A DNA stretch of 64,000 nt. It comes from Palaemon carinicauda. Lineage: Eukaryota > Arthropoda > Malacostraca > Decapoda > Palaemonidae. How positions within the stretch are numbered: position 1 is the first letter of the stretch; each line of letters starts with the position of its first letter. The translations under genes and the position numbers were made by a program. Below are positions 1 through 12,065 of the stretch, in pieces. The stretch lies in assembly GCF_036898095.1 (NCBI RefSeq), contig NC_090726.1, forward strand, positions 31,888,361 through 31,952,360, in the 5' to 3' direction. A model generated the notes under the pieces. The model was not told where the DNA came from, did no database searches, and worked only from the letters and a program-made list of their open reading frames with translations.

Positions 1-242
1 CCTCCCAATTTGTTTTCACTTTCATTTTAAGCATGATTTTTCTTGTATATTTTATTCTTTATCCTTATTTCCTCGACTATTTTTTTTCTCATTGCTCTCA
101 CCGAATCAATGACCCTCCTTGTTATAGAACAAAACGTCGTTTTATCAATCTCAGGATTGTTCATCTCTTTACGTCATTTCTTTGTTCTTTGATGCCTAAA
201 CTTTCTCCCCCTCATAAAATAATGATACAAAAATCGATGACC

Positions 243-246
<4 letters not shown>

Positions 247-300
<54 letters not shown>
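247..300. repeat. (CT)27 microsatellite
   Basis: Uninterrupted CT dinucleotide tract of 54 bases. It creates artificial Leu-Ser and Arg-Glu open frames on the two strands. Confidence 0.97.
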
Positions 301-302
<2 letters not shown>

Positions 303-1435
303 GATTATAGGAACATTTGAGACCAGAGATGTCTCTTCCTCAGTGTGTGTGCTTCCCTCATTATACAGAAGCCTTATCAGGTTCCCCATATCCTTCAGAC
401 CGCCATAAACTTCTCCTCGTATCAGCAACAGACAGGGTTATTAATATTTTGAGAGCTCTTGGCCCGGCCCAGAGCATTTTGTTTGCACTACTCCCCCTAA
501 CGGAGATAAGATCTGCCATGGAAGAGTGACTCATTGAGGAGTGCTGAAGAAAGGTGTTTCTTTCATTGTGCTTAAAGGCCCTCATTCATTGGTTCCTCCT
601 CCTCTTGCACCTTTACCTGATGCATTTCAAGTCCCCCCCCCCCCTCACACACACAACACTGAAGTATGAGTAACGCGTTTTGGTGATACGCAGGATGAGT
701 CAATCATGAGTTTACGCCGTTTTGGATTGTTATGAAAAATCCGTGGAATGTAAGGTCTCGCATCCAGCACTTCCGCGCATTTTTATAATGTCCGGTTCGT
801 ATTTTTTTTTTCTGACGTGGAATCATTGGAATGTGAAAACCGATTTGAAAGTGTCAGTGGTTGCAATGCGGTGGTGGTGGTGAGTGAGCGTCATTACCCG
901 AGGACAGGGTTTCTAAATATAGCTACAATTTAGTGTAGAAATTAAATCAATTTATTTAAATACGTGTGGTCTAGTGATTATGACTTCTCCAAGGACATAA
1001 TGCACTGTGAATTAAGCTTTTGACTTTCATAAATATTTTGTATGATTTAAGAGGACCATGAAATCACCCTCATCGCTTCAGAAGTCTCGTGGCAAATTAG
1101 TATTTAAGAGAGGGAGAGATGTTCCTCATTAAGCCTCGGTTTATGCTAATTTGATAGCCAAGGTGTGTTTGTGCGTTATGCAATTCTTTTCTTGGGAAAA
1201 CTGGTTACTGTAGTCGTAAATTTTTATTTTATGGATTTTTTTTTTAACATTTAATTTTCTTTCGTCGATATTCACTTAAAGTAACTTGTTTTAGAAGTGT
1301 AATATTTGACGAACAATATATCGTTTAGAATCAACAAGTACTTAGTTATGCAAAAATGTTTTCTTTAATTTCGTTAGTAAACAATTCCCGTCTTGAAATA
1401 GGAAACTTCAAACGGTGTATCATACCTTGAAGTTT

Positions 1436-1436
<1 letters not shown>

Positions 1437-1506
<70 letters not shown>
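1437..1506. repeat. (AG)n microsatellite, ~70 bp
   Basis: Uninterrupted AG tract. The minus-strand frame through it reads only Ser-Leu repeats. Confidence 0.97.
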
Positions 1507-1508
<2 letters not shown>

Positions 1509-2319
1509 GAAGGTCTTTAGAAATAAGTAACAATGGAATGTCGTCCATTCTTTGTTTCTCATTATGGAAGGAAGTGGTGTGTTTTTTGTTTATTGTTTTG
1601 GTCTTTGTCTCAAGTTTTTATAAATGTGTCCAATCTAGATCTTGACCTTCGAAGGATGCCTCTGTACCTTCATGAATAAATGTACACTCATTACAGATAC
1701 GACGCAGTTCTTTCATGGTTATTTCAGTATAGGGTAGGTGTGTCAGAAATATTTCTCTTTTATTCAAGAAACTTTAATTCCTGTTTTCGTATACTGCCTG
1801 AATTGAAATGTTTTCAATATGCCTGCAATGGTCTTACTAGTCAATAACCACGTAGGAAATTCCCCACTGCCAATTCAATTCCATTGTCAATGTTAGGATA
1901 TTTATCATCCATGACTGCATGGTTACTATCATTAATCCTGGTTCGAAGTCATCCGATAAGGCACTTGTACACACACACACGTTGCCATTCTATTTTGTTA
2001 GTTTTACCACCAGCACATGCGACTTCTATAAATTCTTATATTGAACCACAAATGTATTTTATATGGAATTTCCTTTATTCGTTAATAAGTATCCCAGGGG
2101 AATTTACTATCGATATGTGCTTATACATTAACCTGGATTCAAAACTTTAGCGCTAATTCGAAACATTTAGACAGTGGCTAGTCTACTGTCGATATTTGTT
2201 TCATATCAGAGACTCATGTTCGAATCTTGGCTTGAATGGATGGAGTACATATCAAAAATGAATCCGTTGGAGGTATTCATTCCTGACCTGGAGGGAATTT
2301 AATATTAAAATGTAATTGT

Positions 2320-2321
<2 letters not shown>

Positions 2322-2414
<93 letters not shown>

Positions 2415-2428
2415 CATATACATATGTT

Positions 2429-2471
<43 letters not shown>

Positions 2472-2476
2472 ATATG

Positions 2477-2540
<64 letters not shown>
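2322..2540. repeat. (TA)n compound microsatellite, ~220 bp
   Basis: Long TA tract with TACA, TATG and TGTA interruptions in the middle (about 2394-2480). It reads as Tyr-Ile in every direction. Confidence 0.95.
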
Positions 2541-2543
<3 letters not shown>

Positions 2544-3040
2544 TATATATTGATTGATACAGATAGATAGTGTTTTATATGGAGAAAAGTTAGTGTGGAA
2601 ATAACACTCGATGCCCCCACCCGGGACGGCATTGAGTCTTGTTTGTGGTATTTCTTCAGAGCTTTTATTGATGCGGCTCAAATGTAAGTGAATGAATTTA
2701 AAGGTTATCATCAAAGAAGAGAATATACTGTATTGGGCCAAAAGCAAAGGGGGTACTGTCTATGAATAAACACTTGCGACCCAATAAAAGTTATTGAGTT
2801 GATTGAACCCGGAACTGCAGAAGAAAATAAATTAATTCTCTCTTTTAAATCCTCTCGACTACGTTGTCCGGTACCTCTAACAGTACACTTCCTGCCCTTC
2901 TGTGCAACAAGCATACTGTTCACAAGTTTGGCCGTTTGTATGCGCTTTTTTTTTTTTAAATACCCTATTTACATTCACTTCTATAGCCGTTTTATCACAT
3001 GATCTTGTCTTCTCTTAGCTATGAATTTTTAGTATGCATG

Positions 3041-3042
<2 letters not shown>

Positions 3043-3133
<91 letters not shown>
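3043..3133. repeat. (TA)n microsatellite, ~90 bp
   Basis: AT dinucleotide tract with a single G interruption near 3083. Confidence 0.95.
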
Positions 3134-3135
<2 letters not shown>

Positions 3136-3376
3136 CAGTCGTGACTAGTCCACTGCAAGACAAATACCCCAGCCATGTCCCTCCACTCGTCTGTTTATGG
3201 TCTTTTTGTGCCAGTCTATACCCGCAAACTTTCCTAGTTCGTCAGTCTTCCCTACCTTCTCTTGCTTCTATTGCAATCTCTAGCGGCCCTTTCTGTTATT
3301 CCTAATGACCATCTATTATCTGTCATTCTCATTATATGCCCTGTCCATATCCATTGCGTTTTCGTACATGTTAGAA

Positions 3377-3380
<4 letters not shown>

Positions 3381-3448
<68 letters not shown>
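3381..3448. repeat. (TC)34 microsatellite
   Basis: Uninterrupted TC tract. It is followed to about 3900 by a pyrimidine-rich stretch with recurring CTCTC, CATAT and ATAAAC motifs, a degenerate repeat-like field without coding potential. Confidence 0.96.
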
Positions 3449-3452
<4 letters not shown>

Positions 3453-4494
3453 GCTTGCATAGCTTCTTAAACGTAAATCCTACTCTTGCATATCTTATTA
3501 TATAGAACATTTCTCTTTGTACATAAAACATTACTCTTTCATATCTTATTGCATATAACACTACTCTTATATCTTATAACCTATAAACCTCTCCTCCTCA
3601 TACATAAACTCCCTTGTATATATCTCATATTCTATTACATAATATAAACTCGATGCTCTCTCTTGCATATCATATCACATGTAACTCCCTTGTCTCACAT
3701 AGAATATTCCTCGCATATCTTTTTACTTAGAATCTCTCCCTCTCTTATGTAAACCCCCACTCTCTCATATCTTATAACAAATAAACCCTTTCTTTCTTGC
3801 ATGCATAAACACTCTCTCTCTTTCATGTCTCATTACATATAAACACCCCCATATCTCTCGCCTATCTAATTACACACATCCCCCTTTCTCTCTTCCTGTA
3901 TAGCAGAGCAGCTCAGGTGTATCAGGTTATTTATCGCGGCAGGTATTTATTCCAAATGGCCGCCATAGGAAGAAATAAACAGGCGTGGTGCATTGCATGC
4001 ACTCAATAACACGTCTCTTCATTGGTTGGCAGTGGAAAAACTACTGCACTAAAGACTGGATATGGCACTGAGGAGGAAGTTCTCAAGGACTCTCTCCTCA
4101 AGTGTTTACGAGATTCTGTGTTTTGATAACATGCTTTCATGTGAGGTATCTGTTTTGTTTCATCACGTCCTTTCACTTATCTTCACCTTGATCTTATCCC
4201 TCACTGTTTCCCTATCTGATCGTCTATATCCATTTTTTCTTTTATTAATATTTGGTTTTTATTTTATCTGATTTTAAAAAGAATATTGCTTAAATTGCCC
4301 ACTTTTTAGTGTTACTTGATTTAACACAAGATTACTCTATATTCGGTTAATTTTTCCTACAAATATGAATTTGGTGGTGTACATGGAATACTTTTAAAAT
4401 AGTCTCAATTTGGTAGGTTGAATTGGATTCTTTCTGTGTATTTTTCATTCATCCGTTCATTTCCATATTCACTCTTTGAAGGTGTGCTTATTCG

Positions 4495-4537
<43 letters not shown>

Positions 4538-4760
4538 ATAGGTTTCCATTACTGCTGATGGAAGGTTGATTAAACATATTTTGAGATGAAACTTGAAGAC
4601 TTTTAAGTCACACCATTTGGTAGGGCAAAATGAAAATGCTTTTGATTCTGTGCCGATTTTATTACTATTGATTCAGGGTTTACTTTTGAGTTTATTTTTA
4701 TATTATACATATTTTATATGTATTATGCATGTTATAGATGCATATTAGGTATTTGTTTAT

Positions 4761-4764
4761 TTAT

Positions 4765-4800
<36 letters not shown>

Positions 4801-4829
4801 ATATTTATATATATATATATATATATATA
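4761..4829. repeat. (TA)n microsatellite with short interruptions
   Basis: TA-rich tract with two AATA interruptions. The local minus-strand frame is Tyr-Ile low complexity. Confidence 0.9.
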
Positions 4830-5664
4830 AAATAACAAAACCTTTTAATATCCATAGTGGATTTGTAATGCATCTACTCAAAAAGCACAACAATAGCTCA
4901 AAGGTCCCCCCCCCCACACACAGACCTACAATTTTTTTTTTCTTCTTGTATGCAGCCAATCTTTCTAGTTCAGCTAAGCTATCCATTCTTCGTTAGTTCT
5001 TTTTTCTGTATCACTCCCATTACTTTATTTTTTTTATTTTCTTACCCAGCCTATCATTCTATAGAAAACAATTCTTTCTTTGTTTAAATCCTTCATCTTT
5101 CATTTGTAAGTTGGTTCCACACTTTGAAACTTGAAGAGTTGGGTTCAATATTCCATTCCAACCTTGAACGATAGGGCCACAGTAACCAAACAGTGGTGCT
5201 GTTTGAAAGGGCTGACGACTTGCTGCTGATGAGGATTTGATTGGTTCAAAAGTGATAAGATTTCCAGAAGATTGACGATATTTGTAGTGGTCAAGATGCA
5301 CCCTTAACCAGCCCATATTTAATTCTCATGAGAGGAACAACAGCTTAGACATTCTCTTTCAAACCCAATATGGTTTGAATGACTTTAAAAAGCAAATCAA
5401 GTATCTGATGGTTGGTTTCCAGTGCCTTGTTAGTCAGGATTGGTAAAGGATGGAGCGAGCCAGCAGCCTCATTCCATTCTATTAATCCTAATCACACAAT
5501 TACATAACATTTTTGGGCCCCTTGCTTAGCTTAAGATAAGTACTGTAGTGGGTAGTTATTTATCTAATTGCTCCTTGTATTTTGTTTTTATTTTTTCACT
5601 TATTTAATGTTAATTTACTGCAATTATGTTCACCATGTGTCCACTAAATTTCGTCTTTTTACAG

Positions 5665-5854
5665 CACCCCTGAATTAGCATCCCCTTCTGCTGGGGACTT
5701 ATTTGAAGGAGGATCAAGAGGTGAAGGGGGTAGGGACATAGGTGGCAATACAGCGCAAGAACAACAGTTACTTCATGTGTACAAGCCTCCACCACCTTAT
5801 CCCTATAGTAAACCATCAAGTAATAGTACGCCAGACTTGGCCTCTAGTAATCAG
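5665..5854 (+). CDS. Pez: Pez exon with PPPPY/STPDLA motif
   Basis: Acceptor TTTTTACAG precedes it and donor GTATTG follows. The exon starts with the last base of a split codon and ends in phase 0. It encodes an acidic/Gly-rich stretch and then VYKPPPPYPYSKPSSNSTPD. The PPPPY core is a WW-domain ligand, and the NSTPDLA block is the most conserved linker motif I know in Pez/PTPN14. Confidence 0.88.
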
Positions 5855-8800
5855 GTATTGGATGAAAAGACAACTTGTTACATTTTGAAACATCATCACA
5901 TAATTTGACGTAGTGTTTTTTTATTATGGCCCTGTCAAAGATATTACATCTTTTTTTTTTTTATGGTCCTGTCAAAGATATTTTTATTTGATATTACCCT
6001 TTGGATTTTGCAACACACTGTACTTGATTTTAAAATTTTCTATTTGGTTGTATGTATATATTTTGTTATTATTAATGACTGCTTATGTGCATCTGGTTTT
6101 TATAAGTTCTCTTTTGGCCATCAGGGAAATAGCAAGAGTCCAGATTTAGCATCAAGGCGAAGGGCACTGCTGACTGCTTCCTTAGGGTGCCTTGGGTCAC
6201 CGGATCTCTCAAGGACTTATGAGAACTTAGCTGATCTAAGTGAAGCAGTGGAAAGTCTCCGCAATGAGTTGACGAGGACTACGGAAACTGGCAGTTCTTT
6301 TCTCCATCCACTTCACTCATTCAGTCATAATTACTCTTGTGATGATTTGGATGCCATTTATCAACTAAGTAATGGCCATGTGGCCATAGGAACAAACAGA
6401 AACATTAATCCTTTGTTCACAGGGGAACAGCAGGCACAGCCTTCACAGCAGCAACAAGGTAGCTCTGCCACTCAGTATCCTAGTGGACCTCATTATACAA
6501 CACAGTTTACCGGACAGTACACAACAGAATCAGCTCAATACCCAGGTGGTGTCCAGAGTTCACAAGAGCCCATTTATCAGAATATTGGTGCCCTTAGAAC
6601 AGATGAGGCTAGAGAACGCACAAGGTCAGCACCTGAAATTGACAGCAATTCTCTTGGTGTTGTAGCTACTTCGCAAGGTAGTCATATCGTGGGACTTCCT
6701 GGTGAGGACCTTCAGGGAGGAAGAAGCAGGGCTTTGTCACAACCTGTAAGGCAGGCTGCTATTGAGCCCCAGATATACATAGAAAATCGTCTTGGGGAGC
6801 AGCAACGAGGACCTATTGAAGCCATTAATGCTGCTATGGGACAGATTCCTGTCTTTAGTGCACAGCAAGAGTTGAGACACAGCCACCACCATCATTTACA
6901 TCTTCAGCAACAGATGCAAGCTCTTTCAATACAGCAACAACAACAGCAACACTTACAAATACAGCTGCAACAAAAAGAACAATTGCAACAGAAATTGCAG
7001 CTTCAACAGAAAAAAGACCAGCAGCTCCAGCAGCAGCAACAACAACTGCAAGCACAGCAGCAACAACAAAGTGTTCAGCTTCATAATCAAAGTGCTCATC
7101 TTCACATACAGCAGCAGCAGCAGTTACAGCAGCAACAACATGTAAAACAACAGCAACAGAGAATATCACAGGAACAGCAGAGACCTCCCCAAGATCAACA
7201 GAGACAGGTTCAGGAAAAAAGACAGCAAGTAAAGGAACAGCAACAAAGACAGCTTCAACAGCAACAACAGAAGCAGTTACAGCAATTACAACAAAGTCAA
7301 CAACCAACACAACAGACAATGGTTGCCAAACAGCAACTAAAACAGCAGGCACCCCCCCATCCCAGTGAAACAAGTAATGAAGGTGGAGGTGGAAAGCTCT
7401 CCCCGAGAAAAAAATGGGGAGCACCTCCCACAGGACCAATGCTGGTTGCTGGTCAAACAGAGCAAGTCCTTGCCTCAAGCTTTGTTACTGCTGATGCTCA
7501 AGAAGCAGGACTTTCTAAGAAAGAAATATCCAAAAGCAGTGAAAACCTCTTAAATGCTGTTGGGTCGACAAAAGGTACAACACCTGATGTACTTCGTGGA
7601 GTGACCCCCTCTAAGTCTGCGTCAAAAGACCCAAGAGTAAGTTGCTTCTGTTATAGGTTTTGAAATTTTTAAGGGGAATTTTGATGTCCTTTGTTAATTA
7701 AAATAGTTCTATCTCTTTCTAAGATTAACCTCATATATTATTCATATGTAGACTGCAGGTATTCTGTTTATTGAAGGTTATCAATTTCTTAAAATAATGC
7801 TATTATGTAGCTTTTGAAAATACTTGACACAAGAGAAAAGTTTACTGTTCCTAGAGGAGGAGAAATAAACAAAAAGTAGCTGAAAAGGGTAAATAGTATA
7901 CCAGAATTTTATGTCGAGTAAATGTATAGGGTGACATGGTAGAGAGAATGATTGTATTAAACTACAGAAGAAAAATCAGTGAAGAATAATGATGATAAGT
8001 GGTGGATACAGAAAAATAGTAAAAAATTCAATACTGTCCAGAATAAAATGTATATCTGGTATATTTTAGTTGTTCTGTAATGAAGAAAGATAGCATGATA
8101 ATATATTTAAGAAAAAAGGGAATATTTTTAAGAAACTTTGGGAAGGAGTAAGAAAAGTGGTGGAAAAAAAAGCACTTTTTATAAATGAGAGGTTGAAGTG
8201 TGATTTGCACATTGTTTCACGTTAGTATATATTTAATTTTAGATCAGTAATTTGTTCCAAAAGGTGAGTGATGTTGCCATTTACTGCCTTTTCTTTTTTA
8301 TATAAAGAGAGACAGTTAATAGAAGTTTACCCTTTTTTGCAGGTTTTGCAGTTGGAGGGCAAACTTTATGCCTCTGATATTTTACAAGAATATGAAGCAA
8401 TTCCTAGAAAGAAGCCTAATGCCGATTTCACTACCGCCATGAAGCCAGATAACATTCCAAGAAATCGATACAAAGATATAGTACCATATGAAGAAAACAG
8501 AGTGAAAATCACTCCAGCCAAGGATAACAAGAGTGGTTACATAAATGCCTCTCATATTACGGTAAGTGTTTTCCTGCTAGAATGATAAGTGATATGCAAA
8601 TTAGGTAGAAATTCTGATGAAATAGGGTTTGATTGAATATGTAAGCCAGAGATCCTAGCTCAACCAGTTATAGTGTAATAAAATTTTCATGCAACGAATT
8701 CACATATTGTTAGAATATTTATGAGTCCAGAAAAAAATTAGAGATTTGCTGATATGCATTTGTAAAGGGAGTTAAAGTTGAATTATAAAATTTATGGAAA

Positions 8801-11800
8801 ATGAAACCTTTTTATAAGGAGGCAATCAGATACAGTGGGCTGCTGTTAACTACTACTAAATTGGCATTTATTCTATTTGCAATTTCTGAATAATTTGCAG
8901 ATTTTATTCGATCCAATCCTTCAAAATGTTTTATTGAGTTGGAACTCTGGGTTTAGTTTCAAGTAGTGGGTAATTTATGAAAATAGTAATTGTGTTCAGA
9001 GTAGATAAAAGTTCAACTTTATCATTGGTATTACAGTACAGTATTGTTATCACAGTATTATTTTCAAAATATGCATATTTGTTGGATTTTTCAGGCAAGC
9101 GTTGGAGAAAGCCAGCGGTTCTACATTTGCTGTCAAGGACCATTAGCCAATACAGTCTCACATTTCTGGCAGTGTGTTTGGGAAGCAGATGTGTTTTTGG
9201 TGGTTATGTTGACATCGGTAACAGGTGATACAGCCACCAGTAAAAGTTTTCCTTACTGGCCCCAAACTGACAATACAAGTGTAGAATGTGCACAGGTTAG
9301 TTCAATAAAAATTTTGTATTTCATAAAGTAAATATTATTTGGCAATTGCAATAAAGATATTAAATTTGTATTGGCATTAGTTAGTTACCATGTCCTACCA
9401 CCTTGCAGTTGAGTATCAGCTTCAGCTCCATATGTTATCTCATTGATTCTTGATCAGCATAAAATTCATTTTTAGTTACCCTGTTAACATGAATGAAGAT
9501 GAGGTTGGGATTGCATGCTGCCTCACTGTTGGAATTTTTGACTTGCTGATGTGTTTAATGAGGTGAGAGAAAGTCAGATGTCAAGCTCTGCTTCTTGTGC
9601 TGAATCTGATCTCAGCACATTGATGACACTCAAAGCAATAAGAGTATTGCACATGTTAAGGTGTAAACCCTAAGAGGGTTCATATGAGAATTCATGCTTT
9701 TTTGTGGAGTTGTACAGAAGTATACATTTGAAAATACCTATTAGAACAATAGGATTCTTCCTACCCTAAAGAAATAAACATTAACAATAATAACAGGTCC
9801 CAGTTGGTAAAAGAACAGTTCTATAAGTAAAATCCTACCTTGTTTGTTTGTCCCATGGGTTTTTGATGGATAACTCTCTACTCGATCTCAGACTTACAAT
9901 AAAAAATGTTTTTTGTTTGTGTGCATGCCATGTATTAATCTACATATTAAAGTACTGAATAAATTCTTGATAAAAATTTTTTCAATCATCAAGAATATAA
10001 AAGTTTATATATATATTTATTAAAAAGAAACCCTTTGCGTCCACTGTATGAGACTTGAGATTGGGGACTTATTGGCTTGGTTTAAACATTTATTAATAAT
10101 CATCTTTTTAAGTGACACTGTAGATTACTGTTGGTTTTTTACAGCATCCTTTTAGCCTCAGCTGCCTTTTACTACTCTTGACTTTTCATCTGTTCCCTGT
10201 AGTCTGGCTCTTCCTGCTTAGCTAGATAACTTCTCCAACTTTAGCATGCTCAAAAATTAATGTGATTTGGACTGGATGAATAGGGATTAAGATTAGTTAG
10301 TAATTAATTTAGAATTGTGAGATCTCATTTAGTGTGTAATCCTGTAAAGGGAAGAACAGATATAAACATTTACTTCTATTACAGCCATACTGTAAATTTT
10401 CTTTTCCACTCATGCTCTTATACATTTCATTGCAACCTTTTTCTTGCCATGTAAGTAGCTGACTAAGTAAGACACTTTATTATCGTAAGTTAATGCATAA
10501 TTTGCTTCAATTTTTTTTTTTATTATTATCAAGTAAGAAGATTTCAGTATGTACCATAGTTTATAATAAAAATAGTGTAATGCTGCTTACGGGCTGCCCA
10601 TGGCAAGAGCCCGTGTCTTACACAAAGGTAAGGCAATCTTACAGACAGACAGACAGTAATGCCAAGAATTATAGAAAAAAATTATAATCAAGAAAGCTTC
10701 ATGGATGGAATAAATTTCTTTTTATTAGAGTAATACAGTACAGTATATATGTAAGATGTTAGTCATTTTATTGGTAAAATGCCTTTTGTAATGAAAAGGT
10801 GCTTACAGCTTTGAAATTTGCTTTGTTATTAGGTGGTACTAATGATTTTTCCCAGGAATTTCATAATCCTATTCAATAAAAGGAAATTTGGACCTATTAG
10901 AATTTTCTTGCAGGGTTTAGGATATCAGAAATTATCTGTATTTTGATAAAATTACTTTTGACTAAATCTGAGACTGAAAAATTATTTATCGTGGATTTCA
11001 ATCTATTTTCACTTTCCAGTATCGAGTATACAGGAAACATAGTACAGTGACAGGATCCCATGTAACAAGTAGATTACAAATTGTTCATGTTCCAACTCGC
11101 AAGACCAGGACTATTTGGCACTTGCAGTTCACGGATTGGGCAGATCATGGTTGTCCAGAAGATACACAAGGCTTTATATGTAAGTGTTGTTTTTATTTCT
11201 AATAAGTTACATTAGTACTGTATACTGTACAATATTGTAGACAGAGAAGTAATTTAATGAATGTAATGATAAGGAAAGTGGGTAGAGATGTACCTCTAAG
11301 TACTTGAGTACAGTACTTTACAACATACCTTTGTTTCTTCCCCTTGAGCTGTCTTAATTTTTAAACTTTTCTCTGTATGAAATTTTATCCCTCGCTCAAT
11401 AACAAGTCTTGGCTACCTAAGCAATTTAAGAAATAATTTGCTTCTAGTTAAATAACTGTACTGTATATTAGAATCCTTGTTTTTAATATACCTGTAAAAA
11501 TTTAGAAAATTTTTCCTTTACAATACTGTGGTGTATACTACCCAAGCTGTATTATACAGTAATAAGCTTCTAATCACATACATCATCATCATCATCTCCT
11601 ACGCCTATTGATGCAAAGGGCCGTGGTTTGATTTCGCCGGTTGTCTTTATCTTGAGCTTTTAATTCAATACTTCTCCTTTCATCATCATCTACTTCATGC
11701 TTCACACTACTGGTATACATAAATGCATAAATGATTTTTCACTGTATTTAATAAATATAAAAATTACAGGCTTTCTAGAGGAACTATCAACACTAAGAAG

Positions 11801-12065
11801 ATATACATATAATGAGGTTCGTGGTGTAGGCCGAAACCGAAACACTCCTGTGTTGGTCCATTGCTCAGCTGGTGTTGGCCGCTCAGGGGTCACCATACTC
11901 TGCGATCTTTTATTAGAAGCTACTGACCACAATTTGCCCCTTGATCCCCCAAAGGTATTGCATCACCTTAGACAACAACGGATGGCTCTTGTACAGACAA
12001 TTGCTCAGTACAAATTTGTATATCAGGTTTTGCTTGCGTACCTCAACAGGGCAAGGTTGATTTAA
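5665..12065 (+). CDS. Pez: Pez/PTPN14-21-type non-receptor tyrosine phosphatase (3' part, six exons)
   Basis: Exons 5665-5854, 6125-7636, 8343-8561, 9095-9295, 11020-11179 and 11770-12065 all have AG/GT borders and keep one frame to a TAA stop at 12063-12065. Family knowledge: Pez proteins have an N-terminal FERM domain, a long linker with PPxY motifs that bind WW-domain Hippo-pathway proteins, and a C-terminal PTP domain. Seen here: a PPPPY motif followed by the conserved STPDLA stretch, a ~500-residue linker with a large Gln-rich block, and a complete PTP domain with NRY loop, HCSAGVGRSG signature (Cys codon 11862-11864) and QTIAQY Q-loop. The tail ends in ...RARLI, as in vertebrate PTPN14/21. 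The expected WPD loop reads WAD. The FERM part lies outside the window. The protein is probably cytoplasmic or junction-associated, dephosphorylating phosphotyrosine substrates and restraining Yorkie/YAP (family inference). Confidence 0.9.
6125..7636 (+). CDS. Pez: Pez large linker exon with poly-Q block
   Basis: This 504-codon exon lies between acceptor CCATCAG and donor GTAAGT, phase 0 at both ends. It opens with a second SPDLAS-like segment, then SPDLSRTYENLADL. A His/Gln-rich block (about 6880-7340, with SHHHHLHLQQQ at its start) occupies roughly 150 residues, followed by a basic PRKKWG segment. No enzymatic domain is present. The open frame continues upstream into the intron to 5963, but that part is intronic because the acceptor AG matches the phase of the previous exon. 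Confidence 0.88.
8343..8561 (+). CDS. Pez: Pez exon: start of PTP domain
   Basis: 73 codons, phase 0/0, acceptor TTTTTTGCAG and donor GTAAGTG. It encodes the N-terminal PTP region, with the phosphotyrosine-recognition stretch NRYKDIVPYEENRVKI and the YINASHI motif. Confidence 0.92.
9095..9295 (+). CDS. Pez: Pez exon: PTP core (FICCQGPL, FWQCVWE)
   Basis: 67 codons, phase 0/0, acceptor TTTTTCAG and donor GTTAGT. It encodes YICCQGPLANTVSHFWQCVW and then the KSFPYWP strand, matching the PTP motif that is usually written IATQGP..TxxDFW. Confidence 0.92.
11020..11179 (+). CDS. Pez: Pez exon: PTP strand and WPD-loop position
   Basis: 160 nt, acceptor CTTTCCAG and donor GTAAGTG, ending after the first base of a Cys codon. 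It encodes IWHLQFTDWADHGCPED. The loop reads Trp-Ala-Asp (TGG 11137-11139, GCA, GAT 11143-11145) where most active PTPs have Trp-Pro-Asp. The general-acid Asp is present and the Pro is not. Confidence 0.92.
11770..12065 (+). CDS. Pez: Pez last exon: PTP signature and C-terminus
   Basis: It follows acceptor AAATTACAG and completes the split Cys codon. It contains FLEELSTLRRYT, the P-loop VHCSAGVGRSG and the Q-loop VQTIAQYKFVYQ, then ends in NRARLI and TAA. All P-loop catalytic residues (Cys, Arg) are intact. Confidence 0.94.

Larger units (their letters stand above)
1..5664. other. Intron-like/non-coding 5' flank of Pez
   Basis: No exon that I can support is visible here on either strand. The stretch is AT-rich and carries long dinucleotide tracts, listed separately, plus a poly-T run at about 4499-4527. 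Open frames in it are made of microsatellite sequence or lack any recognisable motif. Because the first supported Pez exon starts with a partial codon behind an acceptor AG at 5663-5664, at least the right part is an intron of that gene. The FERM-domain exons expected upstream are not seen. Confidence 0.6.

Noticed and set aside
2252..2747. Long overlapping Tyr-Ile open frames on both strands
   Set aside because: They are translations of the TA microsatellite with no stop codons by composition.
5059..5316. 85-aa minus-strand frame in the Pez intron
   Set aside because: No recognised motif, no supporting splice signals, and ordinary length for chance.
5963..6124. In-frame Met and open frame upstream of the large Pez exon as an alternative start
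   Set aside because: The preceding exon ends in phase 0, and the TCAG acceptor at 6121-6124 restores its frame. The extra residues are hydrophobic intron-like translation.
6855..7478. 207-aa minus-strand frame opposite the Pez linker
   Set aside because: It is the antisense shadow of the CAG/CAA repeat, a Val/Ala-rich low-complexity product.
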